Assembly (NCBI GenBank): GCA_903832005.1
Contig: CAIKZO010000112.1
Coordinates: forward strand, 1-64,000
DNA length: 64,000 nt
DNA from: Enhydrobacter aerosaccus
GTDB lineage: Bacteria > Pseudomonadota > Alphaproteobacteria > Reyranellales > Reyranellaceae
Direction of reading: 5' to 3'
Notes under the pieces: generated by a model
The model's input: the letters and a program-made list of their open reading frames with translations, nothing else
Databases searched by the model: none
Told to the model about the DNA's origin: nothing
Shown: one piece after another, positions 27,550 through 39,565 of the stretch
Layout: every line of letters begins with the position of its first letter
Position numbering within the stretch: the stretch's first letter is position 1
Position numbers and translations under genes: made by a program

Positions 27550-28509
27550 CTAGGACTTGAGCTGGGCCGCGCGCGCCGCGCGAAGGCGGACGAAATCGTC
27601 GCCGGCAAAATAGCTCGACCGCGTGAGCGGTGAGGACGAGACCATCAGGAAGCCCTTGGCGCGCGCCATGGCGGCGAGCTCATCGAACTCGGCCGGCGTC
27701 CAGAACCGATCGAGCGGCGCATGCTTCGGCGTGGGTTGCAGATATTGGCCGATGGTGAGGAAATCGACGTCGGCGGCACGCAGATCGTCCATCACCTGCA
27801 GGATCTCTTCGCGCGTCTCGCCCAGACCGACCATCAGGCCGGACTTGGTGAACATCGCGGGATCGACTTCCTTGACGCGCGCGAGCAGGCGCAGCGAGGT
27901 GAAGTAGCGCGCACCCGGCCGGATCGTCGTGTAGAGGCGCGGCACGGTCTCGAGATTGTGGTTGAACACGTCGGGGCGCGCGGCGACCACGGTCTCGATC
28001 GCGCCCGGCTTCTTCATGAAGTCCGGCGTCAGGACCTCGATCGTGGTGTTCGGCGCCGACTGGTGCAGCGCCTCGATCACCTGGGCGAAGTGCCCTGCTC
28101 CGCCGTCGTCCAGGTCGTCACGGTCGACCGAGGTCACGACGACATGGTCGAGGCCCAGCTTGCCGACGGCTTCGGCGATATTCGCAGGCTCGTGCGGATT
28201 GAGCGCGCCCGGCTTGCCGGTGGCGACGTTGCAGAAGGCGCAGGCCCGCGTGCAGGTCTCGCCCATGATCATGAACGTCGCGTGCTTCTTCTTCCAGCAC
28301 TCGCCGATGTTGGGGCAGGCCGCCTCCTCGCACACCGTCGTGAGCTTCAGCTCGCGCATCAGCCGCTTGGTCTCGGCATATTCCGGCGAATTGGGCGCAC
28401 GCACGCGAATCCAGTCCGGCTTGCGCTGGATGGGATTGTCCGGCCGGTGCGCCTTCTCGGGGTGGCGCTCGGCGCGGCTCAGAAGAGGTTTGTCATGCGA
28501 GCCGTCCAT
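27550..28509 (-). CDS. lipA: Lipoyl synthase
   Basis: 319 residues, a radical-SAM enzyme that inserts two sulfurs into octanoyl-lipoyl domains. Both iron-sulfur motifs are present: the auxiliary cluster [12 protein letters not shown] and the radical-[13 protein letters not shown]. Its position 6 bases after lpd, in the same operon as two lipoyl-domain proteins (pdhB and pdhC), fits direct supply of the cofactor to pyruvate dehydrogenase. Confidence 0.97.
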   Translation of the reverse strand: MDGSHDKPLLSRAERHPEKAHRPDNPIQRKPDWIRVRAPNSPEYAETKRLMRELKLTTVCEEAACPNIGECWKKKHATFMIMGETCTRACAFCNVATGKPGALNPHEPANIAEAVGKLGLDHVVVTSVDRDDLDDGGAGHFAQVIEALHQSAPNTTIEVLTPDFMKKPGAIETVVAARPDVFNHNLETVPRLYTTIRPGARYFTSLRLLARVKEVDPAMFTKSGLMVGLGETREEILQVMDDLRAADVDFLTIGQYLQPTPKHAPLDRFWTPAEFDELAAMARAKGFLMVSSSPLTRSSYFAGDDFVRLRAARAAQLKS

Positions 28510-28515
28510 ATCGAC

Positions 28516-29916
28516 CTAGATATGGAGCGTCCGGCCGTATGCCGCCAGTACCGACTCGTGCATCATTTCCGACAGGGTGGGATGCGGGAACACCGTAGCC
28601 ATCAGCTCGGCCTCGGTCGTCTCCAGGGTCTTGGCGATGCTGTAGCCCTGGATCAGCTCGGTCACCTCGGCGCCGATCATATGGGCGCCCAGCAACTCGC
28701 CGGTCTTGGCGTCGAAGATCGTCTTGATGAAGCCCTCGGGCTCGCCAAGGGCAATCGCCTTGCCGTTGCCGATGAAGGGGAACTTGCCGACCTTGAGCTG
28801 CAGGCCCTTGGCCTTGGCCGCCGCCTCCGTCAGGCCGATCGAGGCGACCTGCGGCTGGCAGTAGGTGCAGCCCGGGATGTTCTCGGTCTTCATCGGGTGC
28901 ACGCCCTTCACGCCCGCGATCTTCTCGACCACCAGCACGCCCTCGTGCATCGCCTTGTGCGCGAGCCAGGGCGGTCCGGCCACATCGCCAAGCGCATAGA
29001 CATTGGGTTCGCCCGTGAAGCCCCACTGATCGATCACGATGTGCGTGCGCTCGACCTTCACCTTGGTGCCCTCGAGGCCCAGGTTCTCGACGTTGCCGAC
29101 GATGCCGACTGCCGAGATCACGCGATCGACGGTGATCTCCTGGCTCTTGCCGCCCTGGGTGATGGTCGCCGTGACGTTGTTGGCGCCCTTCCTCAGGTTG
29201 GAAACCGTCGCGGCGGTCAGGATCTTCATGCCCTGCTTCTCGAAAGCACGCTTGGCGAAGGCGGAGACTTCCTCGTCCTCCACGGGGAGGATGCGCTCCA
29301 GCACTTCGCACACGGTCACTTCCGCGCCCATTGTGCGATAGAAGCTCGCGAACTCGATGCCGATGGCGCCCGAGCCGATCACCAGCAGCGACTTCGGCAT
29401 TTCCGCAGGCACCATCGCCTCGCGATAGCTCCACACCAGCTTGCCGTCGCTCTCGAGGCCCGGCAGCTGCCGCGCCCGCGCACCGGTCGCCAGGATGACG
29501 TTCTTGTAGGTCAGCGTCTGATTGGTCTTGTCGTTCATCGCGACCGCGAGCTTGCCGGCACCCGCGAGCTTGGCGGTGCCCTCGAAGACCGTGATCTTGT
29601 TCTTCTTCATCAGGCCTTTGACGCCGTTGCTGAGCTGGCTCGCCACTTTGCGCGAGCGCTCGACGATCTTCTTGTTGTCGAAGGAGACGTCCTTCACCGA
29701 GAGGCCATATTCCTCGGCGTGCTTGATCAACCCGTAGACCTCGGACGTGCGCAGCAGCGCCTTGGTCGGGATGCAGCCCCAGTTGAGGCAGATGCCGCCC
29801 ATGTTCTCGCGCTCCACGACGGCGGTCTTCATGCCGAGTTGCGCCGCACGGATGGCGGCGACGTAGCCGCCCGGCCCGCCACCGACAACGATCAGATCGA
29901 AACTGGTCTCGGCCAT
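28516..29916 (-). CDS. lpdA: Dihydrolipoamide dehydrogenase (E3)
   Basis: 466 residues, a FAD disulfide oxidoreductase. The FAD site VVGGGPGGYVAAIRAAQLG, redox disulfide GGICLNWGCIPTKALL, NAD site LLVIGSGAIGIEFASFY and C-terminal active base in FPHPTLSEMMHE are all visible. It reoxidises dihydrolipoamide for the pyruvate dehydrogenase complex. It lies 9 bases downstream of pdhC. Confidence 0.97.
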   Translation of the reverse strand: MAETSFDLIVVGGGPGGYVAAIRAAQLGMKTAVVERENMGGICLNWGCIPTKALLRTSEVYGLIKHAEEYGLSVKDVSFDNKKIVERSRKVASQLSNGVKGLMKKNKITVFEGTAKLAGAGKLAVAMNDKTNQTLTYKNVILATGARARQLPGLESDGKLVWSYREAMVPAEMPKSLLVIGSGAIGIEFASFYRTMGAEVTVCEVLERILPVEDEEVSAFAKRAFEKQGMKILTAATVSNLRKGANNVTATITQGGKSQEITVDRVISAVGIVGNVENLGLEGTKVKVERTHIVIDQWGFTGEPNVYALGDVAGPPWLAHKAMHEGVLVVEKIAGVKGVHPMKTENIPGCTYCQPQVASIGLTEAAAKAKGLQLKVGKFPFIGNGKAIALGEPEGFIKTIFDAKTGELLGAHMIGAEVTELIQGYSIAKTLETTEAELMATVFPHPTLSEMMHESVLAAYGRTLHI

Positions 29917-29925
29917 GTCGCTCTC

Positions 29926-31215
29926 CTAGGCCAGCATCGCGGCGGGTTGCTCGATGTACGCCTTCAACGTCTGCATGAATTGAGCGCCCATGGCGCCGTC
30001 GACCACGCGATGATCGACCGCCAAGGTGCAGTTCATCATGGTGCGCACGACCGGCTGGCCCTTGCGCGCCACGACGCGTTCTTCGCCCGCGCCGACGGCC
30101 AGGATCATGGCCTGCGGCGGGTTGATGATCGCGGAGAAGTGCGTGATGCCGAACATGCCGAGGTTCGAGATGGTGAAGCCACCGCCCTGGAACTCCTCGA
30201 GCTTCAGCTTGCCGACCTTGGCGCGCGCGGCAAGGTCCTTCATCTCCACCGAGATCTGGGCCGCGCCCTTCATGTCGGCGTTGCGCACGATCGGCGTGAT
30301 CAGGCCGCGGTCGGTGGCGACGGCGACGGAGATGTCGACCGCGCCGTACATGACCATCTCATCCTCGGTCCACGAGGCGTTGCATTCCGGGTGATCGCGC
30401 AGCGCCTTGGCGCAAGCCTTGATCACCATGTCGTTGACCGAGACCTTGGCGCCTTTCTTCTCGGCCACCACGTTGATCGCGGCGCGGGCCGCCAGCAGCG
30501 CGTCGATCTCCATCTCCATCGTGAGATAGAAATGCGGCACGGTCTGCTTGGACTCGAGCATGCGGCGCGCGATGACCTTGCGGACCGCCGTGTGCGGGAT
30601 CCTCTGGTCGCCCGGCGCGGTGACGATCGGCTGCGCCGTCGGCGCGGGCCGAGGTGCGTTGGCCGGCGCTGCGGCCGGAGCAGCGCCCGGCTTCGCATTC
30701 TCGACGTCGGCTTTGACGATGCGGCCACCCGGGCCGGAGCCCTTGATGCCGGCGAGATTGAGGCCCTTGTCAGCCGCGATTCGCTTGGCAAGCGGCGACG
30801 CGAAGATGCGATCACCGCTCGGCTTTTCCGGACCGCGCGCATCCTGCGCGCTCTGAGGCGGGCTGGAAGCCCGCGGTCCAGGGGATGCCTCGGCTTTGGG
30901 CGGCTCTGCCTTCGGAGCTTCAGCCTTGGCCGGCGCGGGAGGCGCGGCGGCTGGTGCGGCGCCCGCCTTCTCACCCTCTTCCAGCAGCACGGCGATCACG
31001 GCATTCACCGCGACGCCCTCGGTGCCTTCCGGCACGACGATCTGGCCGACCTTGCCTTCGTCGACGGCCTCGACTTCCATCGTGGCCTTGTCGGTCTCGA
31101 TCTCGCAGACCACCTGGCCTGCCTTCACGGCATCGCCCACCTTCACATGCCACTTGGCGAGCTTGCCCTCGGTCATGGTCGGCGAGAGCGCCGGCATCAG
31201 GATATTGATCGACAT
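29926..31215 (-). CDS. pdhC: Pyruvate dehydrogenase E2, dihydrolipoamide acetyltransferase
   Basis: 429 residues. One N-terminal lipoyl domain (lipoyl Lys in [13 protein letters not shown], about residue 43), an Ala/Pro-rich linker, a peripheral subunit-binding domain (FASPLAKRIAADKGLNLAGI) and the catalytic acyltransferase domain ending with the active site DHRVVDGAMGAQFM. The lipoyl-domain DNA is nearly identical to that of pdhB upstream (about 31070-31210 against 32450-32605). Confidence 0.96.
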   Translation of the reverse strand: MSINILMPALSPTMTEGKLAKWHVKVGDAVKAGQVVCEIETDKATMEVEAVDEGKVGQIVVPEGTEGVAVNAVIAVLLEEGEKAGAAPAAAPPAPAKAEAPKAEPPKAEASPGPRASSPPQSAQDARGPEKPSGDRIFASPLAKRIAADKGLNLAGIKGSGPGGRIVKADVENAKPGAAPAAAPANAPRPAPTAQPIVTAPGDQRIPHTAVRKVIARRMLESKQTVPHFYLTMEMEIDALLAARAAINVVAEKKGAKVSVNDMVIKACAKALRDHPECNASWTEDEMVMYGAVDISVAVATDRGLITPIVRNADMKGAAQISVEMKDLAARAKVGKLKLEEFQGGGFTISNLGMFGITHFSAIINPPQAMILAVGAGEERVVARKGQPVVRTMMNCTLAVDHRVVDGAMGAQFMQTLKAYIEQPAAMLA

Positions 31216-31233
31216 GCTCGCTGCTCCCCGCGC

Positions 31234-32607
<1,374 letters not shown>

Positions 32608-32611
32608 GCGA

Positions 32612-33667
32612 TCAGACTCCGACCAGGACGTCGGTCCACAGCTCCGACGGATCGGGCTCGGGACTGTGTTGCGCGAACTCGGCCGCATCGGCCACGATCT
32701 TGCGGATTTCCGCGTCGATCGCCTTCATCTGGGTATCGTCGAGAATCTTCTGCTCGACCAGGCGGGCCTTCAGGTGATCGATCGGATCGCGCTCGTTGCG
32801 ATACTTGTCGACCTCCTCCTTGCTCCGGTACTTGGCCGGATCGCTCATCGAGTGACCGCGGTAGCGATAGGTCTGCATCTCGAGGATATAGGGGCCGTTG
32901 CCGCCCTTGGCGTGCTCGACAGCCCGCTCGCCGGCGGCGCGCACCGCCAGCACATCCATGCCGTCGACCGCCTCGCCCGGGATGCCGAAGGCGTCGCCGT
33001 GCTTGTAGAGATCGGTCACCGCGGTCGAACGCTCGACCGACGTGCCCATGCCATAGCGGTTGTTCTCGATGATGTAGATCACCGGCAGCTTCCACAGCGC
33101 CGCCATGTTCATCGCCTCGTAGACCTGGCCCTGGTTGGCCGAGCCGTCGCCGAAGTAGGTCAGCGAGACGTTCTTGTTGCCGTTATATTTGTGGGCGAAG
33201 GCCAGGCCCGTGCCGATCGGCACCTGGGCGCCGACGATGCCGTGGCCGCCGTAGAAGTTCTTCTCGCGGCTGAACATGTGCATCGAGCCGCCCTTGCCGC
33301 GCGAATATCCGCCGCTGCGGCCGGTCAGTTCGGCCATCACGCCCTTGGGGTCCATGCCGGCCGCGATCATGTGGCCGTGGTCGCGATAGGAGGTGATGAT
33401 CGCGTCCTTGCCGTCGATGGTCGATTGCATGCCGACCACGACCGCTTCCTGGCCGATGTAGAGATGGCAGAAGCCGCCGATCAGGCCCATGCCGTAGAGC
33501 TGGCCGGCGCGCTCCTCGAAGCGGCGGATCAGCAGCATGGTGCGATAGAAGGACTTCAACTCGTCGGGACTGACGCTGTTGTCACCGGGCTTGGGGGTTG
33601 AAGGCTTGGCCGCCGAAGGTTTGGCAGCAGACGATTGCGCATTCGGCTTGGTGGCCGGTTTCGCCAT
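32612..33667 (-). CDS. pdhA: Pyruvate dehydrogenase E1 alpha
   Basis: 351 residues, the thiamine-pyrophosphate subunit that decarboxylates pyruvate. An Ala/Lys/Pro-rich start leads to [19 protein letters not shown] and [16 protein letters not shown]. The TPP motif [20 protein letters not shown] and the phosphorylation-loop-like [16 protein letters not shown] follow. ATG 33667 is chosen; the frame back to 33772 adds residues atypical for the family. It is the first gene of the leftward run pdhA-pdhB-pdhC-lpdA-lipA. Confidence 0.96.
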   Translation of the reverse strand: MAKPATKPNAQSSAAKPSAAKPSTPKPGDNSVSPDELKSFYRTMLLIRRFEERAGQLYGMGLIGGFCHLYIGQEAVVVGMQSTIDGKDAIITSYRDHGHMIAAGMDPKGVMAELTGRSGGYSRGKGGSMHMFSREKNFYGGHGIVGAQVPIGTGLAFAHKYNGNKNVSLTYFGDGSANQGQVYEAMNMAALWKLPVIYIIENNRYGMGTSVERSTAVTDLYKHGDAFGIPGEAVDGMDVLAVRAAGERAVEHAKGGNGPYILEMQTYRYRGHSMSDPAKYRSKEEVDKYRNERDPIDHLKARLVEQKILDDTQMKAIDAEIRKIVADAAEFAQHSPEPDPSELWTDVLVGV

Positions 33668-33799
33668 GACAATTCCCCTCAAAAAGGCCCGCAGCGGCTT
33701 ATAGCACCGCCTGTGCCCATGTGGTTGATCCAGCAGCAAAAAATTGGATTTAGGGTGAGTGCGCCGCAGCAAAAGAGCGATTGCTTGCGTTTGGAAAAG

Positions 33800-33830
33800 C
33801 GCGGCCGAAAGTTTCTTTCGGGAAGCCGCG
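33800..33830 (-). terminator. Intrinsic terminator after the ftsB-like gene
   Basis: On the minus strand CGCGGC and CTTTCG-type arms pair across a short loop (CGAAAG-AAA-CTTTCG with outer CGCGGC/GCCGCG and a four-base bulge), followed by CTTTT. It begins about 20 bases after the ftsB-like stop and separates that gene from the pdh operon, whose promoter would lie between here and 33668. Confidence 0.65.
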
Positions 33831-33850
33831 TGGCGGCTCGTCTAAAGTCG

Positions 33851-34150
33851 CTAGCGAGTCGGTGTGAAGATGATCACATCGTCCTTGCGGGCGTAGTTCA
33901 GAAGCGCCCGCGCGCGCTCGTCGAGCATGTCCGGATCGAGGCTCTGGTTACGCAGTTCGCCGACACGGCGCTCCCAGATCTTCCGGGTGGTCTCGGCTTC
34001 GGCGAGGTTCTGGTCGGCGATCTGCACTTCACGCTCGAGCCGGGCCATGGCCAGCAAGCCACGATCGCCATTCACCAGGTGATAGCCGAAGTAGCCAAAC
34101 AAGGTGGCGAAGATCACGGGAGCCAGAATCTGGCGGGGTCTCAACAACAT
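33851..34150 (-). CDS. FtsB/DivIC-type septum formation initiator
   Basis: 99 residues. One membrane segment (ILAPVIFATLFGYFGYHLVN) is followed by a coiled coil (LLAMARLEREVQIADQNLAEAE) and RVGELRNQSLDPDMLDERAR, the layout of the small divisome protein FtsB. In many alphaproteobacteria this gene sits between eno and pdhA. Here pdhA is adjacent, but eno is about 2.8 kb away because accessory genes lie between. Confidence 0.87.
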   Translation of the reverse strand: MLLRPRQILAPVIFATLFGYFGYHLVNGDRGLLAMARLEREVQIADQNLAEAETTRKIWERRVGELRNQSLDPDMLDERARALLNYARKDDVIIFTPTR

Positions 34151-34194
34151 ATGCCGGTTTCCTCAGGGCATATGCCAACATATGGTGCTGAAAA

Positions 34195-34914
34195 TCAAGG
34201 GTTTTCGGCCAAACCGAGCCGAACCCGGCGATTATGCCGTCCCTTGTTCTCGATCTTCAGGATGCGCAGCGCGGGCGAGTCGCCGGTCGACGACAGGTGC
34301 GTGCCGCCACAGGCCTGCCGATCGAGGCCCACGATCTCGACGATCCGCACCTTGCCGTCCGGGGTCGGCGGCGGCGCGACGGAGCGGCTGCGGATCAGCC
34401 CGTGCTCGGCCTGGGCCACCGACATGCCGATGTAGACGAAGTTCACCGGGATATTCTGCTTGATGGCGTCGTTGATCGGCGCCTCGAGCGCGCGCAGGCG
34501 GTCGTTGTCGGCGCCAGGCACGTCGAAATCCATCCGCGCCGTGCCATCGGCGGCCATCTGCACGCCGGTCACCAGCGCGCCATCGAAGGCCTGGAAGACG
34601 AAGGCGTTGAGGATATGCGTGCCGGTGTGAAGCTGGCGCATGGTCTGGCGGAACGTCGGATCGACGGCCGCTTCGACCTTGCCCGCGATCTCCAACGACG
34701 TGTCGAGCAGGTGCCAGACCTTGCCGCCAGATACGTCAAAGCCCGTTATCTTCGCTTCGCCACCCGCCCAGCGCAGCACGCCGGTGTCGGCCAACTGTCC
34801 GCCGCCACCGGGATAGAATGGCGACTGCGCGAGGACGACCTTGCCCGGCTGGGCATCGACGATGTCGGTTTCGACGCTGAGCGTCTCGGGATGGTCATGA
34901 CAAAACAGGTGCAT
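34195..34914 (-). CDS. Trans-acting alanyl-tRNA editing protein AlaX
   Basis: About 239 residues, homologous to the editing domain of AlaRS; it hydrolyses Ser-tRNA(Ala) or Gly-tRNA(Ala). Zinc-site motifs are HTGTHILNAF (HxxxH) and CGGTHLSSTGD (CxxxH). QSPFYPGGGGQLADTG is the AlaX/AlaRS glycine-rich motif. ATG 34914 (MHLFCHDHPET) is chosen over 34941 because the family starts there. It lies in the accessory segment between eno and the ftsB-like gene. Confidence 0.87.
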   Translation of the reverse strand: MHLFCHDHPETLSVETDIVDAQPGKVVLAQSPFYPGGGGQLADTGVLRWAGGEAKITGFDVSGGKVWHLLDTSLEIAGKVEAAVDPTFRQTMRQLHTGTHILNAFVFQAFDGALVTGVQMAADGTARMDFDVPGADNDRLRALEAPINDAIKQNIPVNFVYIGMSVAQAEHGLIRSRSVAPPPTPDGKVRIVEIVGLDRQACGGTHLSSTGDSPALRILKIENKGRHNRRVRLGLAENP

Positions 34915-34975
34915 GGCGCATCCTCGCTGCTTAGGCGGCAACTGGTATTGGCGAAAATTGAACCGCTTTCTGGCT

Positions 34976-34999
34976 CCTCTCCCCCACTAGGGGGAGAGG
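34976..34999 (-). terminator. Perfect hairpin downstream of the AraC-type gene
   Basis: A perfect 10-base stem, CCTCTCCCCC paired with GGGGGAGAGG, around an ACTA loop. It starts 13 bases beyond the stop of the leftward AraC-type gene. No T run follows directly, so it may be a transcript-end stabiliser or a dispersed intergenic palindrome rather than a strict intrinsic terminator. Confidence 0.5.
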
Positions 35000-35012
35000 A
35001 ATATGAAGCGCG

Positions 35013-35849
35013 TTAGGCCATGGATGCCCGCGCAAACTGCAGCGGGGTGATGCCGTAGCAGCGCTTGAAGTGATTGGTGAGCGCGCTCTGGTCGTAGAAG
35101 CCCACGTCGGCCGCGACATCGGCCGGGGGCCGCGCGTGGCGCAGGTGGCGGCAGGCCATGCCCAGCCGCACTTGCGTGAGATAGGCATGCGGCGTGAGGC
35201 CGACGGTGCGCTTGAACAGACCGATCAGCTGAAACGTCGTGAGACCAACGTCGGCGGCCATGTCTTCGAGCCGAAGCTCGCTGGCGTATTCGGCGTGCAT
35301 GCGCTCCGTCACTCTATCGAGCAGCGCGCGATCGCGCGGCGCGGGCTCGATGCGCACACCGCCGCTGCCGTGCCGCCGGAACAGGCGACCGAAGCTGGCG
35401 ACCAGCATCTCGCGCTCCTGGAAGACGTCCCGCCCCTGCTCGATCGCCAGGTGCATCGCCAGGAAGGCGTCGATCAGGTCGCGGTCGGCCAGGATGTTGC
35501 GCGTGAAGTACGGCACCTCCTCGAGACCGAGGTCATGCGCGACCGCCTCCAGCGCCGGCTTCGCCAGATACATCGAGCGGTATTTCCAGCGCTCGCTCCA
35601 GCCCATGCGGCCGGCGTGCGGCTCGCCCGGATTGAACACGAACAGGGTCGCGGGCGTGGCTTCCTCGATCTTGCCGCGGCTGCGCACGATCGAGCCGCCC
35701 TGCTCCGTCACGGCGATGACCAGCGCCTCGTGCGTGTGCAATGGATATTCGTGCGTCGTGAAGTCGGCATTGAGCAGGCTGAGACCGGTGAGATGCCGGT
35801 CCCACCAGTACTGCGTCGAATTGCGGGGATCGCTGCGCGCCACGGTCAA
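35013..35849 (-). CDS. AraC-family transcriptional regulator
   Basis: 278 residues. The N-terminal half is a cupin-like ligand domain (YPLHTHEALVIAVTEQGGSI, FVFNPGEPHAGRMGW) of the AraC_binding type. The C-terminal half has two helix-turn-helix motifs (LRLEDMAADVGLTTFQLIGLF, PPADVAADVGFYDQSALTNH, then FKRCYGITPLQFAR). The ligand is unknown. It is divergent from the small monooxygenase-like gene 43 bases away, its most likely target. Confidence 0.88.
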   Translation of the reverse strand: MTVARSDPRNSTQYWWDRHLTGLSLLNADFTTHEYPLHTHEALVIAVTEQGGSIVRSRGKIEEATPATLFVFNPGEPHAGRMGWSERWKYRSMYLAKPALEAVAHDLGLEEVPYFTRNILADRDLIDAFLAMHLAIEQGRDVFQEREMLVASFGRLFRRHGSGGVRIEPAPRDRALLDRVTERMHAEYASELRLEDMAADVGLTTFQLIGLFKRTVGLTPHAYLTQVRLGMACRHLRHARPPADVAADVGFYDQSALTNHFKRCYGITPLQFARASMA

Positions 35850-35892
35850 TTTTTACCAATACCGGCCCGGGGTGCGCCACTAGGCTTTGGCC

Positions 35893-36222
35893 ATGATCGC
35901 CCGCACCTGGCACGCCCGCGCCACCCTCGACAAAGCCGACGCCTACGCCGCTCATTTCACCAGCGCGGTCGTGCCGGCGCTGAAGCAACTGGCCGGCCAC
36001 CGCAGCGCCTTCCTGATGCGACGCGAGATCGATGGCGGCGTGGAATTCGTTGCCCTCACCCTGTGGGAGTCGCGCGCCTCGATCGAGGCTTTTGCCGGCA
36101 CGGACATCGGCCGTGCCCATGTCGAGCGGGAAGGCCGCACAGCTCTGTCGAGCTTCGACGATTTCGCCACCCATTACGAAGTGGCGTTCACGTCCGTCGA
36201 CGCAGCAGGTACGTGTCCATGA
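35893..36222 (+). CDS. Small ABM-fold protein (antibiotic biosynthesis monooxygenase-like)
   Basis: About 109 residues. MIARTWHARATLDKADAYAA, RSAFLMRREIDGGVEFVALT and LWESRASIEAFAGTD show the dimeric alpha+beta barrel of ABM/YgiN-like proteins, which includes quinol monooxygenases and heme-degrading relatives. No substrate can be given. ATG 35893 is preferred over TTG 35887. Its 3' end overlaps the convergent cobF by 35 bases, and it lies divergent from an AraC-type regulator. Confidence 0.7.
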   Translation: MIARTWHARATLDKADAYAAHFTSAVVPALKQLAGHRSAFLMRREIDGGVEFVALTLWESRASIEAFAGTDIGRAHVEREGRTALSSFDDFATHYEVAFTSVDAAGTCP

Positions 36223-36921
36223 TCCAGCCATGGGCGGCGCGCGCCTTGGATCTCTTGTCCTCTATCTCGCCCTTCACGTCGGCCAGCCGGCCGGAGACCA
36301 GGATCTCGTCCTTGGTGCCGAGGTAAGCGCCCCAGAAGATGTCGTAGTCGCCCGGCACATGGGCGAAGGCCTGTTCGCCGTCGAGCATGACGACGCTGTC
36401 GGTCCCCTCGGGCAGGCCTTCCATCGCCTTGCGTCCGGTGGTGACCAGCACCGGCTCGCCGATGCGGTTGAGCGCGATCTTGTGGCGCGCGGCCAGCGCC
36501 TGGACGGCGGTGATGCCGGGGATCACCTCGACCTCGACCTGGAGCTTTTCCATGATGCGCAAGGTGCTGTCGTAGAGCATCGGATCGCCCCACACGAGGA
36601 AGCCGCCGACCTGTCCCTCGCCGAGGTGCCTGGCGAACAGACTCTCGTAGTTCTCCGTCAGCGCGCCATGCCAGTCATCGACGCTGCCGCGATAGTCGTC
36701 GCCCGCTGCACGGCGTTTGGGGATCGCGACGCCGACACTTTTATAGCCGGCGTCCTTGATGAAGCGCGCGAGGATCGTCTCCCGCAGCGCACGCAGAGCC
36801 TTCTTCTCGGTGCCCTTGTCCGGAATGAAGAAGACATCGACCCGATTAAGGGCCTCGATCGCCTGAACCGTCAGATAGTCCGGGTTCCCGACGCCGATGC
36901 CGATAATCAAAATCTTCCGCA

Positions 36922-36922
<1 letters not shown>
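36188..36922 (-). CDS. cobF: Precorrin-6A synthase (deacetylating) CobF
   Basis: 244 residues in the SAM-dependent tetrapyrrole methylase fold. MRKILIIGIGVGNPDYLTVQ is typical of CobF, and VGGFLVWGDPMLYDSTLRIM and VIPGITAVQALAARHKIALN are the conserved methylase motifs. In the aerobic B12 pathway CobF methylates precorrin-5 at C1 and removes the acetyl group. No other cob gene is in the window. The ATG overlaps the eno stop by one base (TGATG), so cobF is translationally coupled to enolase. Confidence 0.9.
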
Positions 36923-38232
<1,310 letters not shown>

Positions 38233-38298
38233 CTAGCCGCGCCGATACGCTCGGGCAAGTTATAGTCGGGCGACAGTTGAAATTCGAGGAGTGACCGC

Positions 38299-38895
38299 AT
38301 GCCCGATCACGGCAACGTCCAACAGAACACGGCATCAGTGGAACAGCGCGTCGATGCGATCGAAGCGGTCATGCAGGACCGTGGCATGGAGCCCAAGGTC
38401 TTCATCGATCAGTTCAAGCATCTGGCCGAAGAGGACTGGGTGCCGCAGAACGGCGCGCGCGTCGTGGCCAAGGCCTGGACCGACCCCGAATTCAAGAAGC
38501 GCCTCCTGGCAAACGGCCGTGCCGCGGTCACCGAGCTGGGGTTGAGCATGCCCGCGCATCACCGCCATCTCGTGGTGCTGGAGAACAAGCCCGAGCTCCA
38601 GAACGTCATCGTCTGCACGCTCTGCTCGTGCACGGCGTTCTCGATCATCGGTCTGCCGCCGGACTGGTACAAGGATCTAGAATATCGCGCCCGCGTCGTG
38701 CGCCAGTCGCGCACCGTACTGAAGGAGATGGGCCTCGACCTGCCGCCTTCGGTCGACATCCGCGTCTGGGACACCACGGCGAACACTCGCTACATGGTGC
38801 TGCCCGTGCAGCCGTCCCACACGATCGGCTGGTCGGAAGAGAAGCTGGCCGAGATCGTGACCAAGGACTCGATGATCGGCGTCGCCCACCTCTAA
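38299..38895 (+). CDS. nthA: Cobalt-type nitrile hydratase alpha subunit
   Basis: 198 residues. Nitrile hydratase converts nitriles to amides; the alpha subunit holds the metal in a claw made by three cysteines and two backbone amides. The claw is at residues 106-112, CTLCSCT: Thr as its second residue is the cobalt-type sign (iron enzymes have Ser). The residue after CSC is Thr and the next residues are AFSII, where most nitrile hydratases have Tyr-Pro-Trp-Pro; Thr-Ala there is known from thiocyanate hydrolase gamma subunits, so thiocyanate or another substrate is possible. A GAGGAG site precedes the ATG. The beta gene follows after 10 bases. Confidence 0.88.
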   Translation: MPDHGNVQQNTASVEQRVDAIEAVMQDRGMEPKVFIDQFKHLAEEDWVPQNGARVVAKAWTDPEFKKRLLANGRAAVTELGLSMPAHHRHLVVLENKPELQNVIVCTLCSCTAFSIIGLPPDWYKDLEYRARVVRQSRTVLKEMGLDLPPSVDIRVWDTTANTRYMVLPVQPSHTIGWSEEKLAEIVTKDSMIGVAHL

Positions 38896-38905
38896 GGAGA
38901 TCACC

Positions 38906-39523
38906 ATGGACGGCATTCACGACATCGGCGGCCGGCAGGGTTTCGGTCGCGTGCGCTACACATTGAAGGCGCAGACGTTCCACGAGCCGTGGGAGCGCCG
39001 GGTCAACGCGCTCTACTCGCTCGCGGTGAAGCTTGGCATCTTCAACATGGACGAATATCGCCATGCCATCGAGCGCATGGAGCCGCGTCACTATCTGTCG
39101 GCCAGCTACTACGAGCGCTCGCTCACCAGCCTTGCCACGCTCTGCGTCGAAAAAGGCATCGTGAGCCAGGAAGAGCTCGAGCGTCGCGCCCAGGGCCACT
39201 ACCCGCTATCCATGCCGAGCGCGCCCGGCCGCGGCAATGTCTCGACGCGCCAGAAGCTCGCGATCGGCGACAAGGTCACCGTGAGAGTGGAACACATCCC
39301 CGGCCACGTTCGTGCGCCGGGTTACGTTCGCGGCAAGACCGGTGTCGTGATCGGTATCTCGCCCGCCTATCCATTTCCCGACGCGCACGCCCACGGAATA
39401 CACGCTGACGATGAGCCGACCTACGACGTGCGCTTCAACGCGGAAGAATTGTGGCCGAATTCAGCCGATGCAGCGCAGGTGCATGTCGGAATTTTCGAGA
39501 GCTATCTCGAAAAGGTCGCATAG
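38906..39523 (+). CDS. nthB: Nitrile hydratase beta subunit
   Basis: 205 residues. MDGIHDIGGRQGFGRV is the classic beta-subunit start. The helical N-terminal domain (FHEPWERRVNALYSLAVKLG, RHYLSASYYERSLTSLATLC) and the C-terminal SH3-like barrel (FAIGDKV-type KLAIGDKVTVRV, GKTGVVIGI, YDVRFNAEELWP) are in one chain, whereas thiocyanate hydrolase has them split in two. No activator or cobalt chaperone gene follows, and no amidase or nitrile transporter is nearby. The last codons form a perfect 9-base stem (39491-39512). Confidence 0.88.
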   Translation: MDGIHDIGGRQGFGRVRYTLKAQTFHEPWERRVNALYSLAVKLGIFNMDEYRHAIERMEPRHYLSASYYERSLTSLATLCVEKGIVSQEELERRAQGHYPLSMPSAPGRGNVSTRQKLAIGDKVTVRVEHIPGHVRAPGYVRGKTGVVIGISPAYPFPDAHAHGIHADDEPTYDVRFNAEELWPNSADAAQVHVGIFESYLEKVA

Positions 39524-39565
39524 CTCGCCGATTGTCAGCGCTCTCGTGCAGAGCTATAGAACCGC

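Noticed and set aside
39519..39556. ATAGCTC...GAGCTAT as a terminator between nthB and the riboswitch
   Set aside because: The 24-base loop is long and no T run follows; it may only be a chance pairing.
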